From: an uncultured Ulvibacter sp.
GTDB taxonomy: Bacteria > Bacteroidota > Bacteroidia > Flavobacteriales > Flavobacteriaceae
Length of the DNA: 58,920 bases
Assembly (NCBI GenBank): GCA_938041335.1
Contig: CALIAF010000003.1
Coordinates: 1 to 58,920, forward strand
Direction: 5' to 3'
Below, one piece after another: positions 43,762 to 52,649 of this stretch (its first letter is position 1; every line of letters begins with the position of its first letter). The notes beneath the pieces were generated by a model that did no database searches, had not been told where the DNA came from, and was given only the letters and a program-made list of their open reading frames with translations. The position numbers were made by a program, and so were the translations under genes.

Positions 43762-44544
43762 ATGGCAGCAAAGAAAGAAATTACGGTAGAAGAAAAGTTA
43801 AGAGCATTGTATGATCTACAGCTTATAGATTCTCGTATTGATGAGATCCGTAACGTGCGAGGGGAGCTTCCTTTAGAGGTAGAAGATCTTGCAGATGAGG
43901 TGGAAGGAATGAAGACGAGACTAGAAAAGCTAGAATCTGGACTTGAAACATCTGAAGAAGATATTAAAGGTAAAAAACTTTTAATCGAAGAATCTAAAGA
44001 ACTGATTAAAAAATACACCAAGCAACAAGATAACGTGCGTAACAATCGTGAGTTTAATTCACTGACAAAAGAAGTAGAGTTTCAAGAATTAGAAATTCAA
44101 CTTGCAGACAAGCACATTAAAGAATTTAAGGCGCAGATTGAGCAAAAAACAGTTGTTATAGAAGAAACAAAAGAGCAGCTAGTAAGAAGAGAAGATCACT
44201 TAACGCACAAGCAAAAAGAGCTTGATGAGATTTTAGGTGAAACTGAAAAAGAAGAAGCTGCACTTGTAAAAGAATCTGAAAAGTTTGAAAAGCAAATAGA
44301 AGAACGCCTTGTAAAAGCATACAAGCGTATTCGTACTAACGTGAAAAACGGTCTTGCAGTAGTTGCTGTAGAGCGTGGAGCATCTGGTGGTTCTTTCTTT
44401 ACCATACCACCTCAAGTAATTATGGAGATTGGTTCTCGTAAAAAGATAATTACAGATGAGCATAGTGGTCGTGTATTAGTAGACGCAGCACTTGCCGCAG
44501 AAGAACAAGAAAAAATGGAAAAAGTATTTAAGAAGATTAAATAA
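43762..44544 (+). CDS. C4 zinc-ribbon family coiled-coil protein with the cysteines lost
   Basis: 260 residues. Residues about 35-185 are one long coiled coil rich in E/K/L. The C-terminus aligns with the DUF164 (C4-type zinc ribbon) family by its IPPQV and SGRVLVD landmarks. Where the family has two CxxC pairs, this protein has Ser208/Ser211 (ERGASGGSF) and Asp232/Ser235 (TDEHSGR), so no zinc can be bound that way. I recall the same change in other Flavobacteriia relatives. The family is found near Nif3-like proteins, as here (3 bp). Role unknown; filament- or RNA-associated functions have been proposed for relatives. A terminator follows. Confidence 0.85.
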   Translation: MAAKKEITVEEKLRALYDLQLIDSRIDEIRNVRGELPLEVEDLADEVEGMKTRLEKLESGLETSEEDIKGKKLLIEESKELIKKYTKQQDNVRNNREFNSLTKEVEFQELEIQLADKHIKEFKAQIEQKTVVIEETKEQLVRREDHLTHKQKELDEILGETEKEEAALVKESEKFEKQIEERLVKAYKRIRTNVKNGLAVVAVERGASGGSFFTIPPQVIMEIGSRKKIITDEHSGRVLVDAALAAEEQEKMEKVFKKIK

Positions 44545-44566
44545 TTTTATTCCATTATAATTATAA

Positions 44567-44597
44567 CAAAGCCTTCACATATTGTGAGGGCTTTTTT
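44567..44597 (+). terminator. Terminator after the coiled-coil gene
   Basis: AAAGCCTTCACA and TGTGAGGGCTTT form a stem followed by a T run on the plus strand, 22 bp past the stop. Confidence 0.85.
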
Positions 44598-44658
44598 TAT
44601 TACTTTCATCCTGTAAGAAATAGTGCTATTTAACGACTTAAACCCTAAACCTTAGTAG

Positions 44659-45342
44659 ATGAAAAAATATATTATACTCACAACCTTCTCTTTATTATTA
44701 GCTTTAAGTGGCTCATGCCAGTCTAAAATGAATGAGATGAACAAAGATGCTACCGCCATAGCACAAAAAGAAACTCCAGTTAAAGTAGCTCCCGACAACG
44801 GCTTAGAGCGCGCTTATTTTGCAAGTGGTTGTTTCTGGTGTGTAGAAGCTGTCTATGAAAGTGTAAAAGGAGTAAAAGAATCTATTTCTGGTTATAGTGG
44901 TGGCCACACAGAAAACCCAACATACGAGGGCAGCAATACTGGAAAAACAGGTCACGCAGAAGCAGTAGAAATTATTTATGACCCAAAAATTATTAGTTTT
45001 AGTGATCTTGTAGATGTGTATTTTGGTTCTCAAAACATTACCCAAGTAAATGGTCAAGGCCCAGACAATGGCTCTCAATACAGATCTATCATATTTTATC
45101 AAGATGATGCTCAGAAAAAAATTATTGAAACTAAAGTAGCCATACTAGAAAAAGAAGTAGGTGAAGGTAAAGTAGCAGCGCAGATCTTCCCATTCCAGAA
45201 ATTTTGGGTGGGAGAAGATTACCATCAAAATTATGAACGCCTGCACCCTAATCAATCTTATATTAGAGGGGTCTCTGTGCCTAGATTAAATAAGTTCAAG
45301 AAAAAATTTCCGCAATTATTAAAAGAAGGCGGAGGGCATTAA
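44659..45342 (+). CDS. msrA: Peptide-methionine (S)-S-oxide reductase, lipoprotein form
   Basis: 227 residues. N-terminal lipoprotein signal with LSGSC (Cys20), so it acts in the periplasm or at the membrane rather than in the cytosol. Catalytic Cys58 in SGCFWCVEA, then VYESVKGV, GYSGGHTENPTYEGSNTGKTGHAE (about 80-100) and FWVGEDYHQNY. The resolving cysteine at the C-terminus seen in some members is absent; Cys61 is the only other Cys close by. Repairs methionine-S-sulfoxide. No MsrB in view. Ends at a convergent terminator. Confidence 0.95.
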   Translation: MKKYIILTTFSLLLALSGSCQSKMNEMNKDATAIAQKETPVKVAPDNGLERAYFASGCFWCVEAVYESVKGVKESISGYSGGHTENPTYEGSNTGKTGHAEAVEIIYDPKIISFSDLVDVYFGSQNITQVNGQGPDNGSQYRSIIFYQDDAQKKIIETKVAILEKEVGEGKVAAQIFPFQKFWVGEDYHQNYERLHPNQSYIRGVSVPRLNKFKKKFPQLLKEGGGH

Positions 45343-45360
45343 TTAATATAAATTTCTATA

Positions 45361-45394
45361 AAAAGTCGCTGGATCGAATTATCTAGCGACTTTT
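45361..45394. terminator. Convergent terminator of msrA and the methyltransferase
   Basis: AAAAGTCGCT (45361-45370) and AGCGACTTTT (45385-45394) form the stem, with T runs on both strands. It overlaps the last five codons and stop of the methyltransferase gene. Confidence 0.82.
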
Positions 45395-46185
45395 TTTGTG
45401 GCTTTAATCTCAAAAAGCAAGGGGTACATTTTGTCTTTTAACTCATACAAACCGTCCTTGTTTTGTTCCAAATCTGGAAAGACATCATAAGGTGATGCGT
45501 CCATTTCATTAAACAAATCAATACGTAAACCGGCAGCTATGAGTGATTGGATTACCTCACTTAAACTGTGATTCCAACCATACTCTTTACTTATTATTTT
45601 TGCTTTATCATCGGCATAAGTACCTTCATACTCTTCGTAAATGGCACCTTTGTGGTGATAGGCATATTTCATCACAGATTTTCCTGTAGTATAATCGTAC
45701 ATCCAAACGATAGGATGAAAGTCAACGATATAAAAAGTACCGCCATCCTTTAAGCGTTCACTAATCATTTGTGCCCAGGGTTTTAAATCTGGCAACCAGC
45801 CAATGGTGCCATAACTAGTAAAAACAACATCAAAGGTTTCATTAACGTGCTGTGATGTATCCAACACATTACAACAAACAAAAGAAGCATCTTGTTTTAA
45901 CTCATCATTTAATTGCTGCGCGAGCGCCACTGCTTTATCAGATAAATCAACTCCAGTGCAGGTTGCTCCCATCCTACTCCAACTCAATGTGTCCTGTCCA
46001 AAATGACATTGTAAATGCAATAATGATTTACCAGAGACATCACCAATGGCATCCAGCTCGTAGGTGTTTAAACTCGACTTTCCAGCTTTAAATCCTTCAA
46101 GAAAATAGAAGTCACTATCGGTATGGGCATCTACTTTTTGGTTCCAGGTCTCCTTATTCGTTTTAAATGCTTCGTCAAAATTCAT
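45379..46185 (-). CDS. Class I SAM-dependent methyltransferase
   Basis: 268 residues. SAM-binding motif I is LLHLQCHFGQDTLSWSRMG (about 55-73), motif II GVDLSDKA (about 77-84), motif IV VVFTSYGTIGWLPDL (about 120-134). Cytosolic. Substrate unrecognised; the closest general pattern is the Methyltransf_11/25 family. It is 15 bp downstream of the CDGSH gene on the same strand, probably one transcript. The 3' end overlaps a shared terminator. Confidence 0.85.
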   Translation of the reverse strand: MNFDEAFKTNKETWNQKVDAHTDSDFYFLEGFKAGKSSLNTYELDAIGDVSGKSLLHLQCHFGQDTLSWSRMGATCTGVDLSDKAVALAQQLNDELKQDASFVCCNVLDTSQHVNETFDVVFTSYGTIGWLPDLKPWAQMISERLKDGGTFYIVDFHPIVWMYDYTTGKSVMKYAYHHKGAIYEEYEGTYADDKAKIISKEYGWNHSLSEVIQSLIAAGLRIDLFNEMDASPYDVFPDLEQNKDGLYELKDKMYPLLFEIKATKKVAR

Positions 46186-46200
46186 ACTATACTTATTATC

Positions 46201-46365
46201 TTATTTATTGTGGTTCCCATTACAATAAGGCATGTTTTCACTTTTACCACATCTACAAAAAGATGCTCGGGTTTCTTTTACTTCTTCTGTACCATCCTCG
46301 TGTGTAATTGTTATTGCACCTAAAACGATCATGGGTCCGTTTGCTATTAAATTTACTTTTGTCAT
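46201..46365 (-). CDS. CDGSH-type iron-sulfur protein
   Basis: 54 residues, found by translating the gap between the methyltransferase and the lipoprotein gene. The sequence begins MTKVNLIANGPMIVLG and ends with the CDGSH-type 2Fe-2S motif: Cys36, Cys38, then Cys47 and His51 (FCRCGKSENMPYCNGNH), the 3-Cys-1-His ligand set of mitoNEET-like proteins. Bacterial members with one such domain are small redox or Fe-S transfer proteins. TAA at 46201-46203, 15 bp before the methyltransferase ATG. Confidence 0.85.
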   Translation of the reverse strand: MTKVNLIANGPMIVLGAITITHEDGTEEVKETRASFCRCGKSENMPYCNGNHNK

Positions 46366-46494
46366 ACTCATCGCCCGCTTAGGCGGGTGTCTTTTAAATT
46401 ATATTCTCGCAAAGGCAAGAACCTTATCATTATTGATTGCTTAAAGATAGTATAGCCTAGGGGCATTTCATTATTTTTACTAAAATTTTTTACA

Positions 46495-47178
46495 ATGAAA
46501 ACATACGTCATATTACTACTCGTTGCTTTTATCTTTTTATCCTGTAATGAAGGGAATAAAAAAGTGGAGCATATTTCAGAAGCAAACACAGAACAAAACA
46601 CTTTAACCACGGCCGAAACTATTGCTTATAAAAATGGTTTAGAAAAATTTGAACAACTAGATCAAATAGACTTTACCTTTAATGTAGATAGAGGTGAAAA
46701 TCATTTTGAGCGCTCTTGGCAATGGAAACCTAAAGAGAATGAAGTTACCTATATTAGAGAGAAAGACACCGTGACCTATAATCGAGCTGCTATGGATAGC
46801 ATTGTGATGCAGTATGACAATGCATTTATTAATGACAAATACTGGCTACTTGCGCCTTTTAATTTAGTCTGGGATGAAGGGGTTACTTTTAGTACAACCC
46901 ACAAAGAAAAAGCGCCTTTGTCTGGCAAAGAAGCAAATGTACTTACCATCACTTATGGAGACAAAGGAGGATACACTCCTGGAGATGCTTATGACCTATA
47001 TTACGGCGATGACTTTTTGCTAAAAGAATGGGTTTTTAGAAAAGGAAATGATTCTGTGCCTTCTATGACAACAACCTGGGAAGATTATAAAGATTTTAAT
47101 GGAGTCAAGATTGCCACGATGCACAAAGACAGTATTGGTAATTTTAAACTTTACTTTACGGGTATAAAAGTAAACTAG
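46495..47178 (+). CDS. DUF6503-like lipoprotein
   Basis: 227 residues. Lipoprotein signal with lipobox FLSC (Cys17). The mature protein has repeated antiparallel strands (FTFNVDRG, FERSWQWKP, EVTYIREKDTVTYN, LTITYGDKGGYTPGDAYDLYYG), the pattern of LolA/LolB-like or DUF6503 beta-barrel-half proteins that may carry lipids. Function unknown. Convergent with the large T9SS enzyme gene (4-bp overlap). Confidence 0.7.
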   Translation: MKTYVILLLVAFIFLSCNEGNKKVEHISEANTEQNTLTTAETIAYKNGLEKFEQLDQIDFTFNVDRGENHFERSWQWKPKENEVTYIREKDTVTYNRAAMDSIVMQYDNAFINDKYWLLAPFNLVWDEGVTFSTTHKEKAPLSGKEANVLTITYGDKGGYTPGDAYDLYYGDDFLLKEWVFRKGNDSVPSMTTTWEDYKDFNGVKIATMHKDSIGNFKLYFTGIKVN

Positions 47179-49334
47179 CGTTTTAAAAACCGAATTACCT
47201 CGAGGTCTTTGCCTTTTTCATCTTCAATAGATACAAAATAGAGTCCGCGAGTTAGGGTACTTACATCTACTTTCATATTTGCATCTTTATTAAAACTACC
47301 GGCCACCCTAGATATTCTTCTACCACTAGTATCATACACACTTATAAATAGCGGGATAGTTTGATTATAAAGAATAGTAAGTTCGTTACCTACAGGATTT
47401 GGGAAAACAATAGGGCTGACCTCAACACCGCCAGAGAAACAACGATCTGCAAAATCGAAGGCTTGATTGCCCACCTTAATCCCTATTTTTCTTCCAGGTA
47501 TATCATCTATTGGTGGATGAATCCCACCCCAAATTCGTGATAAACTTGTTTGGTCACTTGCATCTCTATACGTTGCCCATTGCAATTGCATGTCTTCTGT
47601 TGGCCCTAATTCAAATACTAGAAAATCAAATTGATTGATATTAAAGACGCCCATTCCACCTGGAAAATACTCACTCCCAGTAAATTGTGTAAGCACCTCT
47701 GCAGCTGCTCTAGAGAAGGTAGAATGCCCACTAACATAGCCAGCAAAAGGGGGCGTAACAAAAGAAGCTCGTTGGTACGGAAACCATTCTTCTGCTAAAA
47801 TCCAATCTACTCCAGCAACATCTATAGTAGGTTCTATTATAAAATCTGGACCTCTCCAACTGTATAATTTTATTTTATTTAAGTTTTCTTCAAAATCACC
47901 AACCAATGGATCATCAATATCTACTAGCTCAATATACCCTTCAATTAAAGGAATACCGTGAGGGTCGTATCGTGGTAAAGAAGGATCTGTAGACTGTCCT
48001 TTAAACGACATATATCGTATCGCGCTAATAGGCCTAATGTAATCATAGTACCCTTTTAGACCCCAGGCAGAAATTGCACTATCATGCATAGCACCTCCTA
48101 AAACAAAATAAGATTTTACATCCCACTCCAGATCAGAAAGCACGTCGCCCTCTCCCTTATATTTTTTAACAAGATCAGGTTGATCGCTTACATAATTCAA
48201 GATCGTAAACCAGTGCCCAGGAGGGGTCTCACTTTCTGGTCCATCAGCCCAAAACTCAGCTAAAACTCTCGTGTAATCGCTTCGTTTTACTAATTGCTCC
48301 ACATATGGAGTATTTGTTATTGGATTAATATCTCTACCTAAACGAGGATCACCACCGTCTACATAATTGTAAAATGATTTATACTCTTCAAAAGTTTCTG
48401 GAAGCACATCAACATCAGTGTTCCCTATACTACGTGGAGAAATATCGATTATCTGTTCATTTTCTTGCCCTAAATGTGAAGACCAGACAGACACCATCGC
48501 GAAGCCCCATTTATATGGATCATCTATACCAAGCCCTTCTTGAATATAAGATGGATCACCTGGATCATTATATACCCAGTAGGTATCTCCGTCTCGTTCA
48601 ACAATAGACAAATCATCATCTGTCATAGCAAATGGAGTTACAAAACCCCATTCTGGACTTAAAAATTCTGGTGTACCTCCTGCGATAGTATTTCCACTTT
48701 GATCCACAAAATTCTCAATCTTAAGTGGCTGCCATCTATTAGGAAATTCTAACATATCATTACCAGAGATATCTGTGTTTAATTCAGAATTTACAGGCTC
48801 ATAAAACTGATTTACATAATCATTAGCCTCATTTGATCCATCTCCCAAACCATAAGCGATCATTTCTTGAGCCATATAGTTTCCTAGTGCGGCTGCGTCC
48901 CCAAGTTGATAATTGACACTCGCATTTGCCGTATCATATCCTTCTAGCTGCATTAAATCATCCATAGCATCAAAGATGGTCTCTTCGCCTGGCGAATTTA
49001 AAAAACGATGTTTCATCAATCTATAGACTGCGTAACTCAATGCTTTTTTTCTTGACTCTTCCACACTTTCTGAAGGTGAAAACCCATCAAAATCGCAGAA
49101 ATAATCTCCTACTTGTTTTCCTAAAAAGAAAGTCTGCGCCTCATCATCAAAAACTGCCCAAGCATCGTACATTAAAACAGAAGAGTGATATAAATTACGT
49201 GCATGTACGGTAGGTCTAGCAAAATCATTACGAATTCCTATAAGCATCACTTCATTCCACTCACGTGCAATGGATTGCGATTGCACAGAAAAAATGCAAA
49301 ACAAACTACATAGAGATATTAAAAATATACGCAT
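47175..49334 (-). CDS. T9SS-exported vanadium-dependent haloperoxidase / PAP2-type enzyme
   Basis: 719 residues from MRIFLISLCSLFCIF; the open frame extends 41 codons further without a plausible leader, so the signal peptide start is chosen. Active-site signature of the vanadium-haloperoxidase/acid-phosphatase superfamily: KGYYDYIRP (K-x6-RP, about 425), YVSGHS (about 532) and SRIWGGIHPPID (SR-x5-H-x3-D, about 598). The RP-SGH spacing (about 100) is longer than in acid phosphatases. A type A T9SS sorting domain is at the C-terminus (about 640-719: PIVFPNPVGNELTI, LTRGLYFVSIED). Likely a surface or secreted enzyme. Halogenating versus phosphatase activity is not decidable from sequence. Confidence 0.88.
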   Translation of the reverse strand: MRIFLISLCSLFCIFSVQSQSIAREWNEVMLIGIRNDFARPTVHARNLYHSSVLMYDAWAVFDDEAQTFFLGKQVGDYFCDFDGFSPSESVEESRKKALSYAVYRLMKHRFLNSPGEETIFDAMDDLMQLEGYDTANASVNYQLGDAAALGNYMAQEMIAYGLGDGSNEANDYVNQFYEPVNSELNTDISGNDMLEFPNRWQPLKIENFVDQSGNTIAGGTPEFLSPEWGFVTPFAMTDDDLSIVERDGDTYWVYNDPGDPSYIQEGLGIDDPYKWGFAMVSVWSSHLGQENEQIIDISPRSIGNTDVDVLPETFEEYKSFYNYVDGGDPRLGRDINPITNTPYVEQLVKRSDYTRVLAEFWADGPESETPPGHWFTILNYVSDQPDLVKKYKGEGDVLSDLEWDVKSYFVLGGAMHDSAISAWGLKGYYDYIRPISAIRYMSFKGQSTDPSLPRYDPHGIPLIEGYIELVDIDDPLVGDFEENLNKIKLYSWRGPDFIIEPTIDVAGVDWILAEEWFPYQRASFVTPPFAGYVSGHSTFSRAAAEVLTQFTGSEYFPGGMGVFNINQFDFLVFELGPTEDMQLQWATYRDASDQTSLSRIWGGIHPPIDDIPGRKIGIKVGNQAFDFADRCFSGGVEVSPIVFPNPVGNELTILYNQTIPLFISVYDTSGRRISRVAGSFNKDANMKVDVSTLTRGLYFVSIEDEKGKDLEVIRFLKR

Positions 49335-49457
49335 AGAAACAAATGTAAAAATAATTGTATACAAGAATACTAAAAAGCGCTTTAAATCGGTAAACTGTGC
49401 TCGTAAAATATTCATGCAATCGTTATTAGAAATAGAGTACAATACCATATTAATCAT

Positions 49458-49465
49458 TATTTTTG
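49458..49465 (+). promoter_or_regulatory. Candidate -7 box of the kynurenine operon
   Basis: TATTTTTG matches TAnnTTTG and lies 26 bp before the kynU ATG. A purine-rich GAAGGAG follows, unusual for this group. Confidence 0.4.
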
Positions 49466-49491
49466 AAGGAGTCCATTAATTAAACCAACAG

Positions 49492-50751
49492 ATGTACACA
49501 AACTCTTTAGCATTTGCACAACAATGTGACCGTGAGGATACGTTGGCGCATTTCAGAAATAAATTTTTACACCCTACAGACAAAGACGGTAAACAGCTTG
49601 TTTATCTCTGCGGAAATTCTCTAGGCTTGCAACCTATTGCTGCTGCAAGCTACATTACTAACGAGCTAGAAGACTGGGCAAAACATGGTGTAGAAGGGCA
49701 CACAGATGCAGAACATCCATGGTTGCCTTATCACGAATTTCTAACAAAGAGTATGGCAGAAATAGTTGGTGCAAAACCGTCTGAGGTGGTCATTATGAAT
49801 ACACTGACGACAAACCTCCATTTAATGATGGTCTCCTTTTATCAACCTACTAAGACTAAATATAAAATTGTTATTGAGAGTGATGCTTTTCCTAGTGACA
49901 AGTACGCCATGGAAAGTCAATTAAAATTTCACGGCATAGACCCAAAAGACGGCCTCATTTTATGGAAGCCGCGCGAGGGTGAAGATATTTGTAGATATGA
50001 AGATCTAGAACTAATAATGCAAGAGCAAGGTGATGCTATTGCACTCTTAATGATAGGAAGCACTAACTATTATAGCGGTCAACATTTTCCTTTAAAAAAG
50101 ATTACAGACCTAGGCCATTCTCATAGCTGTATGGTTGGTTTTGATCTTGCACATGGAGCCGGAAATATTGCGCCAGATCTGCATAATACAGGTGCAGATT
50201 TTGCCGTGTGGTGTACCTATAAATATCTAAATAGTGGCCCAGGAAGTTTGGGTGGATGCTTTGTGCATGAACGTCACGCAAACAATGAAAAATTAAATCG
50301 TTTTGCAGGATGGTGGGGGCATAACAAAGACACTCGATTTAATATGCGTCACGATTTTGACCCCATGCCAGGAGCAGAGGGATGGCAATTAAGCAATCCA
50401 CCTATCTTATCTATGGCAGCTATTAGAGCGAGTCTTGATACTTTTGCTGAGGCGGGTTTCACAAATCTAAGAGCCAAATCTGAAAAACTTACTGGCTTTT
50501 TAGAATACCTGCTTGATCAACTGAACAACGACCAGATTAACATTATTACACCCAGAAACAAAAATGAACGTGGCGCTCAATTAAGTATTCAGGTAAAAAG
50601 CGCAGATAAAAATATGCATACAAAACTTACCAAAGCCGGCGTAATTAGTGACTGGAGAGAACCAGACGTAATTCGAGTAGCGCCCGCTCCATTGTATAAT
50701 AACTTTGAAGATGTATATGAGTTTGTACAGCGATTAAAAAAATTGCTTTAA
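49492..50751 (+). CDS. kynU: Kynureninase
   Basis: 419 residues, PLP fold type I. Cofactor Lys244 in CTYKYLNSGPGS, FDLAHGAGNI (about 217-226), LCGNSLGLQP (about 38-47), and a C-terminal RVAPAPLYN with the carboxylate-binding Arg. It cleaves kynurenine and 3-hydroxykynurenine to anthranilate and 3-hydroxyanthranilate plus alanine. First gene of the cluster and in line with kmo, so 3-hydroxyanthranilate is the expected product. Confidence 0.95.
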   Translation: MYTNSLAFAQQCDREDTLAHFRNKFLHPTDKDGKQLVYLCGNSLGLQPIAAASYITNELEDWAKHGVEGHTDAEHPWLPYHEFLTKSMAEIVGAKPSEVVIMNTLTTNLHLMMVSFYQPTKTKYKIVIESDAFPSDKYAMESQLKFHGIDPKDGLILWKPREGEDICRYEDLELIMQEQGDAIALLMIGSTNYYSGQHFPLKKITDLGHSHSCMVGFDLAHGAGNIAPDLHNTGADFAVWCTYKYLNSGPGSLGGCFVHERHANNEKLNRFAGWWGHNKDTRFNMRHDFDPMPGAEGWQLSNPPILSMAAIRASLDTFAEAGFTNLRAKSEKLTGFLEYLLDQLNNDQINIITPRNKNERGAQLSIQVKSADKNMHTKLTKAGVISDWREPDVIRVAPAPLYNNFEDVYEFVQRLKKLL

Positions 50752-50810
50752 AACGCAAAAACATAAAAATTAATGAAGTCTCGACTTCGTTAAACAAGAC
50801 AACATAATAA

Positions 50811-52217
50811 ATGACAGAAAATAAAAACATTTTAATCATTGGCGCAGGACTTTGCGGGAGTCTTCTTGCACTTAGAATGGGGCAACGTGGCTTTAAAGTA
50901 ACACTTATTGAAAAGCGTCCAGACTTAAGAGATGTCACCCAAGATGCAGGTAGGTCTATAAATCTCGCTCTAAGCGATAGAGGTTTACGAGGTCTTCGGC
51001 TAGCCGGAGTTGAAAAGGAAGCAAAAAAATTATGCATCCCAATGTTAGGGCGCATGATTCACGATAAAAAAGGAAACACCTTTATGAGCAACTATAGTGG
51101 CCGTGAGGGTGAGTTTATCAACTCTATTTCCCGCCCAGGATTAAACATGATGCTTCTAGATGCGGCAGAAGCTTTGCCCAATGTCAATATTATTTTTAAC
51201 CAAGGGTGTACCAGTGTAGACCTTGAAAACGCAAGTGCAATTTTTGAAGATTATAAGACGAAAGAAAAAACAGAATTAAAAGGGGATATCATTTTAGGAA
51301 CCGATGGAGCAGGTTCAATGGTGCGAAGAAGCATGTTCAATGATAGAAAATTCTTATTCAGCTTTTCACAGGATTATTTAACACACGGCTATAAAGAAAT
51401 CACCATACCAGCAACTAAAGAAGGTGGTTACAGAACAGAAAAAGGAGCATTACACATCTGGCCAAGAGGTGAAGACATGTTGATTGCCCTCCCTAATCTA
51501 GATGGTAGCTTTACGGTTACCTTGTTCGCACCTTACTCAAATAGTGAGTACTGTTTTGACAATCTAACCACCCCAGAAATGGTGACGGCTTATTTTACAA
51601 CAGAATATCCAGATGCAGTGGCCTTAATGCCTAATCTGGTTCAAGAATTTTTTGACAATCCAACAGGGCCTTTGGGCACCATTAAATGTTCTCCCTGGAA
51701 TAGCTACGGAAAAACCCTAATTTTAGGAGATGCGGCTCACGCCATTGTCCCTTTTTACGGTCAAGGAATGAACGCTTCTTTTGAAGATGTTGTGGTTTTT
51801 GATGAAATATTAGATCAACAAAAAGAAGACCTATTAGACTGGAAAAAAGTATTTTATCAATATGAGCAAGCCCGTAAATTTGACACTGATGCTATTGCAG
51901 ATCTTGCTGTAGATAACTTTCACGAAATGAAAGAACACACGGCAAGCCCTCTATTTCAAGAAAAACGGAAGATTGAGATGTTATTAGAATCGCAATTTCC
52001 AACGGCATATTCAAGCAAGTATTCATTGGTAACATTCAATGAAAACATAGGGTATGCAGAAGCCCTTAGAAAAGGAAGAGCTCAAGATAAAGCCATCTTA
52101 AATTTGCTTGATGATGGGAAGATAAGTACAGAAGATGCGCCAGATCAATTATTAAAAATAGTAAAAAGTGAAACTGAAGCCATGCTACACGATGATGATG
52201 TGGTAGGCAGTTTATAA
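50811..52217 (+). CDS. kmo: Kynurenine 3-monooxygenase
   Basis: 468 residues. FAD GxGxxG in IIGAGLCGSLLALRMG (about 8-23), the DG motif GTDGAGSMVRRSM (about 163-175) and GDAAHAIVPFYGQGMN (about 306-321) of class A flavoprotein hydroxylases; SINLALSDRGLRGL near 47-60 is typical of KMO. It hydroxylates L-kynurenine with NADPH and O2. The eukaryotic C-terminal membrane anchor is absent, as expected in bacteria. It lies 59 bp after kynU. Confidence 0.95.
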   Translation: MTENKNILIIGAGLCGSLLALRMGQRGFKVTLIEKRPDLRDVTQDAGRSINLALSDRGLRGLRLAGVEKEAKKLCIPMLGRMIHDKKGNTFMSNYSGREGEFINSISRPGLNMMLLDAAEALPNVNIIFNQGCTSVDLENASAIFEDYKTKEKTELKGDIILGTDGAGSMVRRSMFNDRKFLFSFSQDYLTHGYKEITIPATKEGGYRTEKGALHIWPRGEDMLIALPNLDGSFTVTLFAPYSNSEYCFDNLTTPEMVTAYFTTEYPDAVALMPNLVQEFFDNPTGPLGTIKCSPWNSYGKTLILGDAAHAIVPFYGQGMNASFEDVVVFDEILDQQKEDLLDWKKVFYQYEQARKFDTDAIADLAVDNFHEMKEHTASPLFQEKRKIEMLLESQFPTAYSSKYSLVTFNENIGYAEALRKGRAQDKAILNLLDDGKISTEDAPDQLLKIVKSETEAMLHDDDVVGSL

Positions 52218-52232
52218 ATATGAAACAATATA

Positions 52233-52643
52233 ATGGGAGTTATTAAAGACAAAGCAACACCAAGAGGTGCATATCCGCATATAAAGCGTGCGGGAGATTT
52301 TTTATTTGTGAGCGGGACGAGCTCGCGTTTACCAGATAACAGCATTGCTGGAGCAAATAAAATAGACGAAATGGGAACCATTTTTCTAGACATCAAAGAG
52401 CAAACGCGTGCCGTTTTAAATAACATTAAAGACACACTCGCTACAGAAGGTGCTACACTAGAAGACGTGGTTGATGTAGGTAGTTTTTTAGTAAATATGA
52501 ACGATTTTGGAGGCTATAATCAAGTCTACGGAGAGTTCTTTAGTAAAGAAACAGGACCTGCGCGCACCACTGTTGCAGTGCATCAATTGCCGCACCCCCA
52601 TCTTGTGGTAGAAATTAAAGTAACAGCGTATAAGCCTTTATAA
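52233..52643 (+). CDS. RidA-family 2-aminomuconate deaminase
   Basis: 136 residues of the YjgF/RidA fold: [21 protein letters not shown] (about 12-32; partial), INNIKDTL, GFG-like [18 protein letters not shown] (about 82-99), [11 protein letters not shown] (about 109-119). The RidA Arg is retained in ARTT. In bacterial kynurenine/3-hydroxyanthranilate clusters this protein hydrolyses 2-aminomuconate to 4-oxalocrotonate; that function is inferred from neighbours kmo and the semialdehyde dehydrogenase. Next gene 6 bp on. Confidence 0.85.
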   Translation: MGVIKDKATPRGAYPHIKRAGDFLFVSGTSSRLPDNSIAGANKIDEMGTIFLDIKEQTRAVLNNIKDTLATEGATLEDVVDVGSFLVNMNDFGGYNQVYGEFFSKETGPARTTVAVHQLPHPHLVVEIKVTAYKPL

Positions 52644-52649
52644 AAGTTT

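Noticed and set aside
46366-46440. Hairpin CCCGC-TTAG-GCGGG as a regulatory RNA
   Set aside because: A 5-bp stem with no T run and no conserved riboswitch pattern; more likely another dispersed repeat fragment.
47175-49457. 760-aa version of the haloperoxidase-like protein
   Set aside because: The extra 41 residues before the signal peptide are not a plausible leader. The MRIFLISLCSLFCIF start gives a proper Sec signal.
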